64,000 nucleotides of DNA from assembly GCA_963788285.1 (NCBI GenBank), contig CAWBGB010000012.1, positions 372,001 through 436,000 on the forward strand. The letters are read 5' to 3'. Position 1 is the first letter of the stretch, and each line of letters opens with the position of its first letter. Positions 35,421-45,624 of this stretch are shown here, piece by piece. Source of the DNA: Alicyclobacillus_A sp963788285. Its GTDB lineage: Bacteria; Bacillota; Bacilli; Alicyclobacillales; Alicyclobacillaceae. The notes beneath the pieces are model-generated. The model saw only the letters and a program-made list of their open reading frames with translations, made no database searches and had not been told where the DNA came from. The position numbers and the translations under genes are program-made.

Positions 35421-37280
35421 CTATACGATTCCAAATTGAGTCTCGTACAACTTTTTATATAAGGGACTTTCCTCAATCAAAGTCTCGTGCGTACCTATAG
35501 CCACAATGTGACCTCTGTCGAGTACAACGATTTTATCAGCTGCACGCACAGTGGACAAACGGTGAGCAATGACAATCGCCGTTCTTCCCTCCAATAAAAC
35601 AGCGAGAGCATCTTGGATTTTCCGTTCAACCACCGTATCCAAGGCACTGGTAGCCTCGTCCAACAGGACAATACGTGGTCCTTGAAGCAGTACGCGTGCT
35701 ATCGCAAGTCGCTGTCGTTCTCCACCGGAGAGTCGGTATCCACGTTCTCCGACGATGGTATGGTATCCCTGCGGCAAGGCAGCGATAGTTTCGTGAATCT
35801 GAGCGGCTCGGCATGCCTTCTCCATGTCTTCTTGCGTGGCATTTTCGTTGGCTAAAAGCAGATTGTTAAATACCGTATCGTGAAAAAAGAACGGGTCTTG
35901 TGGTACGAGTCCCATTTGTCCTCGCAACGACTTCAGGGTCAGTGTTCTACAATCCATGCCATCCAACAAGATGCGACCAGAGGTCGGATCGGAAAAGCGA
36001 GGAATCAAGTTTAACAACGTCGTCTTTCCGGCCCCGCTCGGCCCCACGAGGGCTACCGTTTGCCCAGGTTCCACGGTCAAATAGATGTCCTGTAGAGCCA
36101 CCTTGCGCTTTTCTGGATGGGCCTCCGTGTTGTATGAAAACGAAACACCCTCGAGGCTGATACGGCCTTGAACGCTGTTCGGGGGAATGGTTATGGGACC
36201 GTCCTCCACCTCTGGTTTCAAATCCAACAATGAGAAAATGCGTCGATACAATGCAATGGACGACAACACGCTGACATGTAACTGCGCGAGTTGGCTTAGT
36301 GGTCCATACAGCCGTGACAGCAGCGTGGTGAAGGCAACAATCACCCCGAGTCCAATCTGATGGTGAATGACCAACCATCCACCATACCCCCACAACAAAG
36401 CTGGGCCGATAGACGAAAACATCCCTAACCACATGAATAACCATCGTCCAACGATAGTTTGCCGAACTTGCAAGTCACGTAATTTGTGGTTTGCATCCGA
36501 AAATCGTTTTTCTTCGTGAGGTTCATGGTTAAAGATTCGAATCAACAATGCGCCGCTCACACCGAGTGTTTCACTCAGCTGAACGGTCATTTTCGAAAGC
36601 CACTGTTGAATATCGGCTTGTAGTTTTTGACGTGTTTTACCAACTCTTTGCGTTGGGAATACAAATCCCGGCACGACAAGAATGGCCAGGAGAGACATCT
36701 GCCAATTCATGCCGAACATCAGCACCAACGTCGTACAAATGGTGAGTAAGTTACTCACGAATCCCACCAGTGTGGTTGTGATGACATTTTGAATGGCGGT
36801 AACGTCGTTCATCACTCTCGATACAAGGTCACCGGCCTGGCGTGACGCAAAGAATTGTACGGATTGCCGCTGCAGGTGACGGAACAAAGCGAGCCGGTAA
36901 TCCGCCATTACGTTCTGCGCAATGACGTTGGAGAGCCAGTTTTGCCACACACTGAGTAACCCAGTGGCAATCGCTGTAAGAACGAGGATGATGGTAAGCC
37001 AAAGTACGACGGAGAACCGTCCTTTTGTAATCCCATCGTCGATGATTCTCTGCGTTAACCACGCCGGGATCACACCGCCCACAGATGTCACCATAATCAC
37101 CAGCGTAACCAGAATCGCACGCGGCCAATATGGGACAAACGCTTTTAGGGCACGCTTGATAATGGACATGTCCAAATGTTCTTGACTGGCCAGTTCTCTC
37201 ATTCTCCACCGATTACCGCCGCCTGTCCCGCTCCCTCCAGCACCATGTCCGAGTCCCATCCCTTGCCACTGTGCATTCAT
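35421..37280 (-). CDS. Multidrug-type ABC exporter, ATPase fused to permease
   Basis: Half-size exporter of 619 residues, working as a homodimer to expel lipids, drugs or peptides. Residues 1-35 are Gly-rich and polar, 36-340 a six-helix transmembrane domain, 365-619 the ATPase with Walker A GPSGAGKTT, signature LSGGERQR, Walker B IVLLDEATSALD and H-loop IAHRLSTV. The substrate cannot be predicted. Followed by an MFS pseudogene upstream on the same strand, unrelated. Intact. Confidence 0.93.
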   Translation of the reverse strand: MNAQWQGMGLGHGAGGSGTGGGNRWRMRELASQEHLDMSIIKRALKAFVPYWPRAILVTLVIMVTSVGGVIPAWLTQRIIDDGITKGRFSVVLWLTIILVLTAIATGLLSVWQNWLSNVIAQNVMADYRLALFRHLQRQSVQFFASRQAGDLVSRVMNDVTAIQNVITTTLVGFVSNLLTICTTLVLMFGMNWQMSLLAILVVPGFVFPTQRVGKTRQKLQADIQQWLSKMTVQLSETLGVSGALLIRIFNHEPHEEKRFSDANHKLRDLQVRQTIVGRWLFMWLGMFSSIGPALLWGYGGWLVIHHQIGLGVIVAFTTLLSRLYGPLSQLAQLHVSVLSSIALYRRIFSLLDLKPEVEDGPITIPPNSVQGRISLEGVSFSYNTEAHPEKRKVALQDIYLTVEPGQTVALVGPSGAGKTTLLNLIPRFSDPTSGRILLDGMDCRTLTLKSLRGQMGLVPQDPFFFHDTVFNNLLLANENATQEDMEKACRAAQIHETIAALPQGYHTIVGERGYRLSGGERQRLAIARVLLQGPRIVLLDEATSALDTVVERKIQDALAVLLEGRTAIVIAHRLSTVRAADKIVVLDRGHIVAIGTHETLIEESPLYKKLYETQFGIV

Positions 37281-37361
37281 GAATTCACATCACCTTGCCT
37301 ACACGGATTTTAATGATCCAAAAAATCCCTTTTCGTATCGTAGTTCCCTCGATCTGCATCA

Positions 37362-37860
37362 CTATTGTTGCTTAGGCTTCCTGACAGATGGGAAGTCGAA
37401 ACTGCGAAACAGTTTTCCGTACAAGAGTGTAGAAATGAGTTGTAGTCCACCCGCTAACCAAAAGGGTAGAGAAAAATTACCTATGTCCAACATGTATCCA
37501 GACAGCGTTGGCTCAATCGCTGAAGTGGTGCGCATCGTCAAGGAATTCATGCTGACTGAGAATCCGCGCCGCTGATCACGCGTGAAACTGCTGCTGAGCG
37601 CTGACCTCGCTCCTTGCGTGCCGCGACTAAAGGCAGATCTGACAATGTAGATGACGGATGCCAACGTAAACGATGGCACAAAGGCAAAATAAGAATCATT
37701 GTGACTCCAAACACCTGAAGCCAAACCACAGATCTGACCATGCTGAATCGTTGCGACAAAAATCCGGTGATGAGCGAAGATGCGCCTGTGAATACAAACG
37801 ACAGTGCGAAGGGGCCCACCGCTTACCCAAACGTAGCCCTGAACAAGTTATTTTATTCCT
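37362..37860 (-). pseudogene. Major facilitator transporter, C-terminal remnant
   Basis: Two minus-strand frames join into the second half of an MFS protein: GPFALSFVFTGASSLITGFL and MVRSVVWLQVFGVTMILILPL, then after a frame change near 37690 the segment VIYIVRSAFSRGTQGARSAL and the final helix region PFWLAGGLQLISTLLYGKLF. The first six helices are missing, so it is a truncated, frameshifted gene. Confidence 0.75.
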
Positions 37861-37920
37861 AGTTTCATCGATATAAGAACAGGATTTCGCAATTCAAAGT
37901 GTCGGTAGCTGGCGAACATG

Positions 37921-38105
37921 AAGAATGCGGGGTTTTGCATTATTATGCGGTTGGCGACGTCTCAGTTCCGTCGCTAAAACCCCCGGTTCCTGTTATGAGG
38001 TCAGCCAGTTATTTCTGGTTGGCCTCTTAGCTTATACGAGGTTTTTATTCCGGTAGCCGGGTAGAACGTAAGCCCCCGTGGATCAAGAATCCGAGCGTTC
38101 GTCCC
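37921..38105 (+). ncRNA. Putative IS110 bridge RNA region (left end)
   Basis: Non-coding DNA directly before the IS110 transposase remnant. It can fold a GCGACG/CGTCGC hairpin (37952-37972) and a hairpin with GAGG/CCTC and CCAG/CTGG stems around an internal loop (37999-38028), then further GC-rich stems. In IS110 elements the left non-coding end is known to encode a bridge RNA with target and donor loops; here the fold is drawn by eye, so the call is inference. Confidence 0.45.
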
Positions 38106-38133
38106 CTACTTGTAGAAACATGTTTGAAGCTGG

Positions 38134-39175
38134 TTGGGACATGGATCTCGTATAATAGTTGAAGCTCAATCAGGACTGCGACCAACAATCATTTTAGAGT
38201 CAACGGGGCATTATCACACCCCAGTGATACAGTACCTGGAGGAATTAGGCTATGTGTATATCGTCGTAAATCCATTAATTTCTCACCAAGCCAAGAATTC
38301 GAGCTTACGTAAAGTCAAGACCGACGCCATAGATGCCTACCGCTTATGCGGGCTCTATTACAAAGAAGAATTTGCACCATATAAGAAAAGAGGTGTACAG
38401 CTTTTAAACCTTCGTAGCCCGACCAGGCAACATGAGTCATTAACGGGTTTATTTGTTCAGACCAAGTTACAGTTTCAAGCGATTTCCGGAATATAAAGGA
38501 GTGTTTGGGGATCTCTACTCAAAGGTTTCCTTAAACACTTTGTTCAAATTCCCCACCGCTGAAACGGTACTGAACATGACCGAAACAGAGTTAAGCGAAA
38601 GGATTTCGTCCATATTTATCAGTCGTTCAAAACGTTGGGCAAATGAGAAAGCAACACAACTAACGGCTGCAGCTGCTCGCGATACTTTTAAGAAGGCACC
38701 ACTTGAGAGCCATTTATTCAGCTTAGAGATGTACATCAAGATGTTGCTTCAATACCAAGAACATCTTTCCCACTTGGAGAAGAAGATAGATGCTCTGGCG
38801 AAGGAAGTTGAAGAATTTAAGATTATCCAATCCATCCCCGGTATAGGAGAAAAAATCACTGCAACGATTATTTCTGAAATTGGGGAGATAGAACGGTTTC
38901 ACCACCCAAAGAAACTAGTTGCCTTTGCTGGTGTAGACCCAAGCGTGTATTCATCCGGTAAGTATACAGCCACGATAAACCGCATCACCAAACGTGGGTC
39001 AAGCACATTACGACACACCTTGTATGTTGCAGTCCCATGCGCTGACGGAGCTCAGGTAGTAAAAAACTCAAAGCCTTTGATGACAGAACGCGAGAACAAA
39101 GAAAGCCACACAAGGTCGCCGTTATCGCATGCATTGGATTTATGCGCTGCTTAAGCGAAAGGAAACTTTCCTAGA
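38134..39175 (+). pseudogene. IS110-family transposase, N-terminally deleted and frameshifted
   Basis: Remnant of a DEDD-type IS110 recombinase. IILESTGHYHTPVIQYLEEL, NPLISHQAK and KVKTDAIDAY mark the RuvC-like domain; after a frame change near 38460 the frame has PEYKGVFGDLYSKVSL and the Tnp20 domain IIQSIPGIGEKIT, FAGVDPSVYSSGKY and ITKRGSSTLR. A second change near 39105 leads to the family tail WIYALLKRKETFLDLA ending at 39175. The first 70 or so residues, with the first catalytic Asp, are absent. Inactive. Confidence 0.88.
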
Positions 39176-39349
39176 CTTAGCTTAACTTCTAGGTTCATAA
39201 TGCAAGACCTTCCATCACGACAAGGAGGGTTCTTTGGCTTGCCCCAATTCACTGTAACACAGGAACAAAAACATTTTCACCGGCAATATTGTTAGCTGGG
39301 TTTGCGCAACAAGAATGGAGAGCGCAATAACCGTCTATATGTTAACTGT

Positions 39350-39535
39350 TCACGATTTGTCCACTGAATCCTCAACTTCTTCGTGTTCAGCAACAATGTG
39401 CGTATATTCATATCCGTGTGTGCAGTGTTCACAATGAATCCTGACAACATAGTTGCCAACACTTGTTTTGCCATGGTTCACTTTCCCGCAACGAGGGCAT
39501 ACGGAATCAAATTCCCAATGAGTATGCTTTGGCAT
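39350..39535 (-). CDS. Small zinc-ribbon protein
   Basis: 61 residues with two knuckles, CPRCG (about 13-17) and CEHC (about 35-38), i.e. a four-Cys zinc ribbon, and a Glu-rich acidic tail. GGGGG lies 7 nt before the ATG. It sits between two IS110 right-end remnants. Function is unknown; such ribbons bind nucleic acid or protein. The reading frame is intact. Confidence 0.6.
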   Translation of the reverse strand: MPKHTHWEFDSVCPRCGKVNHGKTSVGNYVVRIHCEHCTHGYEYTHIVAEHEEVEDSVDKS

Positions 39536-39592
39536 ATGATGACCCCCTTGTATTGTTCGATATCATGACGACCGCTTTTGGTTGGGGCAATC

Positions 39593-39770
39593 CCTAAAAA
39601 AGAAGTTTTCCTAGACTTGGCTTGCTGCTAGTCACCCTACTTTTCTTGAAAAACCTTTCATCACGCCCAGGAAGGTTATTTTCCATGTCCAATTTCACTG
39701 TAACATAGCCACAAGAGCATTTTCACTGGCAATCTTGACAAGCTATTAGCTGGTTTTGTTCAAAACCTTT
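39593..39770 (+). mobile_element. Second IS110 right-end remnant
   Basis: Starts with a coding tail KKEVFLDLA parallel to KRKETFLDLA of the first copy, and continues with non-coding DNA that parallels 39160-39310 (shared CACTGTAACA, CATTTTCAC, TTAGCTGG blocks). The rest of this second IS110 is deleted. 39771-39966 shows nothing recognisable. Confidence 0.65.
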
Positions 39771-39966
39771 CGTAGAGCAATTCTTACTGTTGTTCACTCC
39801 AAAGCCTACTAACTCTACTACATCAAGCAGGGAGCAACTATGTATGGATTTCACACCTTGCTTCTGTTGCAAGAAATGAGAAACCGAAGAAAAGCAGTTG
39901 TGCGAGCCACCCAACACGGCTTTGTTCATGGCTGACAAATACTTCACCAGGGTATCGAGTAAGTTA

Positions 39967-41005
39967 GAGTCTCATTAGGTGGTGTAAAATCTGAGGCTTG
40001 ATATTGACGAAAAAGCCATCGAGTGCAACTCACTAAAGTGACACCAAACACATTAGTAGAGGAGGCAAACTCGATGGCTTCTATAGATACGATCGCACTT
40101 TTGGAGCTTGAATTGCAAATTCCCAAGCTACGTAAAGGCAGCTATTTCCCCGGTCGCATCTGCAAGGAGCTCGATGAGGTTGTCCAGGCGTTTAAGAGTC
40201 GCCCGCTTGAAGGTGAGTTCCGCTATGTTTGGCTGGATGCCACCTTCCCCAAGGTTCGTGAGGAGGGTCGGGTCCAGAGTATGGCGTTTGTCATTGCCGT
40301 TGGTATGAAAGTCACCGGCGAGCGCGAGGTGTTGGGCTTTGACCTTGGAACAAGCGAAGACGGTTCATTCTGACTGACCTTTCTGCGGAGCCTGGTGGCA
40401 AGAGGGCTAGGGGGTGTCAAACTGGCGATGAGTGATGCTCATAAAGGACTGAGAGCGGCGATTGAAACGACGCTGGTCGGAAGCGGTGCAGAGTCCATGT
40501 GATGCGCAATGTACTGAGTCAGGTGCCAAAATCCTCACAAGCCATGGTGTCGTCGATTGTCCGCACGATTTTTGCCCAACCAACGCAGGAGTCAGCGAAA
40601 GAACAACTCGCTGTGGTGGTACAGCAATTGAAGAGTCGGTTTCCGAAGGCGATGGATGTGTTGGAGAAAGCGGAGGAGGACGTACTGGCGTACATGGCAT
40701 TTCCGAGAGAGCATTGGTGTCAGATTTGCTCAACCAATCCACTCGAGCGACTGAGCCGAGAAATTCGCCGTCGTATAGACGTCGTTGGGATCTTCCCAAA
40801 CCGGGACTCTTGTGATTCGGCTTGTGGGAACCATTCTCCAAGAGCAACACGATGAATGGAGCATTGCACGCCGCTATTTCAGCTTGGAGTCGATGGCTAA
40901 GCTGACGGGCAATCAGGCGTCGCTGGTACCGACTTCAGTTCTACACACATGACGCATGTCACTTAGTAGAAGCACTCGAAGAATTTCCACCACTTGACGG
41001 GACAC
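39967..41005. mobile_element. IS256-family element, degenerate
   Basis: Bounded by imperfect inverted repeats of about 25 bp (39967-39991 and 40981-41005) that share GTGGTG and AAAT blocks. At 1039 bp it is shorter than a normal IS256 element because the transposase has an internal deletion. Confidence 0.7.
40074..40952 (+). pseudogene. IS256-family transposase, deleted and nonsense-mutated
   Basis: Recognisable by LELQIPKLRKGSYFP, RPLEGEFRYVWLDATF, LGFDLGTSEDGSF and TNPLERLSREIRRR. The join GSYFP-GRICKELDE drops about 60-70 residues found in full-length homologues. GSF is followed by TGA where homologues have Trp, and further frame changes occur near 40495 and 40805; the end of the gene can be followed to the TGA at 40952. 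The catalytic DDE set is incomplete in one frame, so it cannot be functional. Confidence 0.88.
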
Positions 41006-41143
41006 TACCTGGAGTAAGAACAAGGAGCAAGTTGGTTGTCAAGTGGAAGCATGTCTAACACCATGTTATCATTACAGAATGTGTGGGGGTGGGTACCCTG
41101 TGGTCGTGATGAACATTCCACATTCGTTACGGAGTGCATAATA

Positions 41144-41833
41144 GTGTATTTTACTAAACAAAAAAAGATGGTAATGTTCCCTGAAAAGGTGTTGTTTGCA
41201 TCACTTCTGTTCACACCCATCGTTGGTGTTATATATTTAACAAATCATCTTAGGAAGTCAGGAAACATACGGTTTATTGTCTGGAGCTGGTTGACAGCAC
41301 TACTGTGCTTCATGGTCTCCATCCAGATGTTAACATTCCACCCAATCATCAGCCTAATCATTTACTGTTCATGGGCGTTGGCAATTTATGTACTTCAAAG
41401 ACCTGTTTTACCGGATATATCCGTTTCTAATTTAGTGATGACCGTAGTTATTTTTTTATTGGCATCGGGAGTATCAATATGGAAAGTCGCGTCAGTAATT
41501 CATGATTCTCACTTTGTCGGGGTCAAAATTGGAAGTAAAATCATTCACATTGGGACAACCTTGGATGTTGAGGGTACGGATGTTAGTAGTCACAATACCA
41601 TATACGCTCTATTAAAAACCTCTCAGCCATTCGGCAACTCCGTACTGACAATGGTTATTGAACAGAAATATGGCTCCGCATGGGCGCTTATCGATAGCGA
41701 ACCGATAAATGTAAACCCTGATGCAAGTCAAGCCATACAGTCATTTCAGATTCCTGGTCCAGGGAGATATCAAGTGATGTTCACCGACAACGATTACCAC
41801 TTGGCCAGCGGGTACTTTACGGCGCGGAATTAA
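41144..41833 (+). CDS. Membrane protein with extracytoplasmic domain, unknown
   Basis: About 229 residues: four hydrophobic segments in the first 120 residues, then a beta-rich outer domain (about 130-229) with GSKIIHIGTTLDVEG and PGPGRYQVMFTDNDYH. No family is recognised. GTG 41144 is preferred because GGAG lies 9 nt before; the frame is open further upstream but without a site. It precedes the permease pair and may belong to the same function, though 266 bp separate them. Confidence 0.65.
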   Translation: MYFTKQKKMVMFPEKVLFASLLFTPIVGVIYLTNHLRKSGNIRFIVWSWLTALLCFMVSIQMLTFHPIISLIIYCSWALAIYVLQRPVLPDISVSNLVMTVVIFLLASGVSIWKVASVIHDSHFVGVKIGSKIIHIGTTLDVEGTDVSSHNTIYALLKTSQPFGNSVLTMVIEQKYGSAWALIDSEPINVNPDASQAIQSFQIPGPGRYQVMFTDNDYHLASGYFTARN

Positions 41834-42099
41834 TCTTAATTCACATGTAGAATCAAAACAACTGACAAGCTTCCAAAGTCCGTTCCAGGCACTCGCACAT
41901 ATCACGGTGGCTATATTACAACATCTCCAAGGTACTGTCGAACATTTTACGGTGTTAACCTTGCTTTTATAATGTATGGATAGCGATACCTGTGTCGCTG
42001 GTTCTGGACAAAGGAAAAAACGATCAGAATGTCGAATCGAACATCATGTAAGGACTCAACAGTATTCTGTGCTGAAACAAAAAAGGAACGGTTATAACA

Positions 42100-43137
42100 A
42101 TGCAAATCTTACTGCTTCGCCTTAGAGGTTTTTTACTCTGGATAGTTCCGATTCTGATACTTGGAGCATTAGTTTGGCTGATTTTAATCGGGGACTGGTC
42201 ACTACCGAGTCTACCATCGAACTTTTTTAACGCTGCGAACTTATTAATACCAGCAGAAGCCATTTACATCGCTATCTTGATCGAATCGCTTCCGTTTGTA
42301 GTGTTTGGTGCACTGCTTTCTTCATTAATCCATGAATTCGTTACGGCAGATCGCCTTGCTAACTGGATTCCTAAGAACCTAGTGCTAGCGGTACTGACGG
42401 CTGCACTATCAGGCTTTGCTGTACCTGTGTGTGATTGTGGTACTATCCCGATCGCCCGCAGTTTATTACGTAAAGGTGTTCCAAAACCGGCCGTAATAGC
42501 ATTTACACTTGCCGCACCCGTCATCAATCCCGTAACCATAATTGCCACGTTTTTCGCCTTCGGGTTTAACATTCATATGACTGTGTTACGTGTTGTCTGT
42601 ACTTATCTCATTGCATGCCTTGTAGGCGTTGCAATCGGAACATTTGACAGTAAACACAGCGTAATGGCGGACGTCGTTAACAGGGAAGAAGTTGCAGTAT
42701 CCCTGGATGATGGAATTAGAATAAGAAGGATATTTCCATTTGTATGGCAACATTTTCAGTCCATTGCAGACCATACAGTAAATGAATTTTTTGGTATTGT
42801 CGGCTTTCTGATTTGCAGTGCTGCTGTGGCATCGATTTATCAGGTGTACCATACGAAGCATTATGGGTTTGGATACCATTTTAGCGGAATCTCTGCCGTT
42901 GTAAGTTTAATGGTTTTGGGAATTATTTTCTCGCTTTGTTCCGAAGCTGATGCTTTTGTTGCCCGGTCGCTTGCGTTATCGTATTCGTCAGGCAGTGTAT
43001 TAGCGTTTATGTTGATTGGACAGATGGCTGACTTGCGTAACCTGTTTCTTCTACCCAGAACATTTGGAATCAAAACCGGTATTTACATTATTCTTTTCTG
43101 CACTGCTCTGTGTTTGACTGCAGGTATTTTAATTTGA
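42100..43137 (+). CDS. DUF318 (YcgR-type) permease
   Basis: Integral membrane protein of 345 residues with about eight hydrophobic segments. The conserved motifs VPVCDCGTIPIARSL, LAAPVINPVT and FSLCSEADAF define the DUF318/UPF0718 permease family, which also includes ArsP organoarsenical exporters. The Cys pair in CDCG may bind a metal or thiol. It is followed 470 bp later by its usual partner, a TIGR03943 protein. The transported substrate is unknown. Confidence 0.88.
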   Translation: MQILLLRLRGFLLWIVPILILGALVWLILIGDWSLPSLPSNFFNAANLLIPAEAIYIAILIESLPFVVFGALLSSLIHEFVTADRLANWIPKNLVLAVLTAALSGFAVPVCDCGTIPIARSLLRKGVPKPAVIAFTLAAPVINPVTIIATFFAFGFNIHMTVLRVVCTYLIACLVGVAIGTFDSKHSVMADVVNREEVAVSLDDGIRIRRIFPFVWQHFQSIADHTVNEFFGIVGFLICSAAVASIYQVYHTKHYGFGYHFSGISAVVSLMVLGIIFSLCSEADAFVARSLALSYSSGSVLAFMLIGQMADLRNLFLLPRTFGIKTGIYIILFCTALCLTAGILI

Positions 43138-43607
43138 AGTAAAGCACGAGGATTAAATACCACTATGATCAAAGTTCCTGTCTCCGCCTTTCTTTTACAT
43201 CCAGTGATTTCACACTGCATTTATATGTTTGTATAACCATTTATTATTAATATTGTTAAATTTTCAATCGTCGTATTTATGCTTACCGCTCTTGGGGTCC
43301 TACTGATGCAGATACTCCTGGAACACCACTTGCTCTCGCTGATCTACAATAGGTAATAGATCCCGAGCAACACCGATAGTCTTGAAACGTAAATGTACCA
43401 AGTTTGGTGTAGATTGTATTTTGTTCGTGTTTTCGTGTGGACGCTCATGGCTGAAATTGTTATTATATAGTATAGTGATACTTTTTGTTGGATCTTGAGA
43501 GCTTAATACCGATTTAGCTCGCTTACGGATTTTATGCGAACATCCGGGATTGAAATTCTGCACAGATTTGTACATTAAGCGCTGTCCTATGCTAGGAGAG
43601 TCAAAGC
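43138..43607. other. AT-rich spacer inside the permease/TIGR03943 pair
   Basis: 470 bp without a supported gene, unusually long for partners that normally overlap. It contains AT-rich direct runs near 43225-43265 and no clear terminator or metal-regulator box that I could find. A decayed gene or a promoter region are both possible. Confidence 0.4.
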
Positions 43608-44492
43608 ATGAGAAAAGTATCCCTAAGTGTTAACAAACTTATCCCAACCATGGGACTTTGCACCTTTACAGTATTTCTTGCCAAAATTGTGAGGACCCAT
43701 GCAATTTACATGCTTGTTTCTCCAATGATTGCAAAGATCATTGATATTAGTTTAGTCTTTTTCTCCATTATATGCCTCATATCATTTGCGTCCTGCCTGT
43801 CCTTTCGTGAACGGAAGCACAAACCACATGTTCAGCACGAAGGTTGTAAACATGATGAACACGAACATCAACATATGTCCGTATCGTCTAAGTGGGGAAA
43901 AACAACTACCGGATTGATAATCGCAACTTCTATCGTTGCATTCTCGTGGCATCCAAGACCCCTTGGAGCAGAAACGTTAACGACTGTAAAGACTATGGCG
44001 CCATCAGGAACCACCACGGCGAATACGCCTCAGCCAACTTCAACAGGAATCAGTGAAAGTGAAATAGCTCAGGATTATGCTGCACAAGGGGCAGCTATGC
44101 AAAAAGCCGGGCAAATTACGGAAGAAACAATTGCGTACGATCCAAATCCTTCACAATATCTTGGTCATCGAGTGTCTCTAGAAGGATTTGTTTACCACGT
44201 TCCTGGTTTACCTACAAACCAGTTTATTTTGACTCGTTATTTTATTTTTTGTTGTATAGCCGATGCATCCCCGATAGGAATATTGGTTGATGATCCGTCC
44301 GGAACGTATTATCCAGACAACCAGTGGGTTATAGTTAATGGTACTCTGGTGAACAAGGATGTGCACGTCGCGCTAGATAACTTTGAACCGACATCTTGGT
44401 ACCCGAACACGTCTTCCCAGCCCGTACTTGAGGCAAATAAAATCACAAAAATTCCGGTACCCGAGCTGCCATATATAGTTCCAACATATTAG
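43608..44492 (+). CDS. TIGR03943-family putative permease subunit
   Basis: 294 residues. Two or three hydrophobic segments at the N terminus, a His-rich cytosolic-type stretch (about 65-90) that may bind metal, one more hydrophobic span near 105, then an outer domain with FILTRYFIFCCIADASPIG and WVIVNGTL, the YcgQ/TIGR03943 signature. It is the known companion of DUF318 permeases. GGAG 8 nt before ATG. Function of the pair is not established; the His stretch suggests a metal. Confidence 0.88.
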   Translation: MRKVSLSVNKLIPTMGLCTFTVFLAKIVRTHAIYMLVSPMIAKIIDISLVFFSIICLISFASCLSFRERKHKPHVQHEGCKHDEHEHQHMSVSSKWGKTTTGLIIATSIVAFSWHPRPLGAETLTTVKTMAPSGTTTANTPQPTSTGISESEIAQDYAAQGAAMQKAGQITEETIAYDPNPSQYLGHRVSLEGFVYHVPGLPTNQFILTRYFIFCCIADASPIGILVDDPSGTYYPDNQWVIVNGTLVNKDVHVALDNFEPTSWYPNTSSQPVLEANKITKIPVPELPYIVPTY

Positions 44493-44635
44493 TACAGGTG
44501 AGGTCCGGTTTCTGAAACTACAACATAATACACCTAGCACATCCCTTAAGACTGATCTTGCCAAGCAATGGTTTCGAAAATCGGCGTTTGCCTACTCCTT
44601 AATGCCGCTAACACAAGAATATGGTTACAAAGTAT

Positions 44636-44790
44636 AGAGAAGGATTTCGTTTCATGAAATCTGCCGCAGGGTGTTTTTTTATCTGGTTGCACATCCCGGA
44701 GGTCGATACGACGAAGCTTCTCGACAAGTCCCTGAATAAGGGCGTATCCATTGTCCCGGGGCAGTACTTCTTCGTGAATCAAGTTGAGCA
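44636..44790 (+). pseudogene. PLP-dependent aminotransferase, short fragment
   Basis: A 50-residue piece with GCFFIWLHIPEVDTTKLLDK and KGVSIVPGQYFF matches the C-terminal part of fold-type I aminotransferases of the 2-aminoadipate/MocR type. No lysine-bearing core is present nearby. It is fused directly to a CotJC fragment on the other strand. Confidence 0.65.
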
Positions 44791-44791
44791 A

Positions 44792-44965
44792 ACTCTTCGG
44801 TGACAATGTCGGTCAACAGGCCTGTCACTTTGTCAGATGCTGTAGCGTTGGTTCAGGTACCGGAGTGCGGCTGGAGTTCACCGTCTCCGCCGTACTGTTC
44901 AGTCAGGAATTTAGCGAGTTTTGAATCGCACTTGCTGAGTGATAGCATAATCCTTCCTTTTCGAT
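44792..44965 (-). pseudogene. CotJC fragment, duplicated from the cotJ operon
   Basis: About 170 bp nearly identical to the 5' part of cotJC (49107-49280), with small indels that break the frame. It shows that a piece of the spore-coat gene was copied about 4.3 kb away and then decayed. Confidence 0.85.
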
Positions 44966-45109
44966 TTCAAAACATCTAGCCGCTTTTCGTCGACTCACCG
45001 AAGCAACTGGGTCTCGTAATGTTCGATAACCCTTACGGCCAACTTCTCGGCTAGCTCCTTTCGACCGCGCCCATACAGTTCCTCATCCGCATCGAGGTAG
45101 TACACTTCC

Positions 45110-45624
45110 TCAACCAGGTCCTCGAGCACGGAAGGTCACTTTGGGAATCGAGAACATGACTTCTGTCAAGAACCCCATTGAGTATGCCCCCTTTATACGC
45201 TTTAAGGGCTGCACGATACGAAACCGGGCGCGACCATCTTTGTCTCGCGGGAACAGTCGTAGGCAAATCGCAAAAGAGCAGCTACCGCATGGGCGACAGG
45301 ACGGCCAAAAGCGAAACCTAACGCACAAACGATGTCCAGTCATCCTGGGTAAACCGCATAGATAGGCGTCCGTCACATGCCCACGCGGGTTGATTCGTAC
45401 GTCCAGGTTTTCGTGATCACCATGCCCAATCCATACATGGATGCCATGTACATAGTCCCGCCACATGTACGGTGCCAGCTGGTAGGAAATTCGTTCACTG
45501 CGGTGACGGCCAGACATCCGCCAGTCTCTCCCTTGGATTCACATAGGTAACGACTCAGCTCCTGGACATGCTCCTTGATGAAGCTGGGTACATGCGGAGA
45601 TACTTTCGTCTTCTTGTCTTCCAT
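45110..45624 (-). pseudogene. Frameshifted paralogue of the 58-kb LAPYxWRDY protein
   Basis: From ATG 45624 the first frame reads TKVSPHVPSFIKEHVQELSR; after a change near 45515 another frame carries ISYQLAPYMWRDYVHGIHVW and WIGHGDHENLD. The same order VSPxxPxxh and LAPYxWRDYxxGxxWxG occurs in the protein at 58053-58514. The C-terminal half diverges or is shifted again. The family is unknown to me. Confidence 0.6.

Noticed and set aside
43300..43575. 91-residue minus-strand frame in the permease spacer
   Set aside because: No ribosome site and no recognisable family; possibly old debris.
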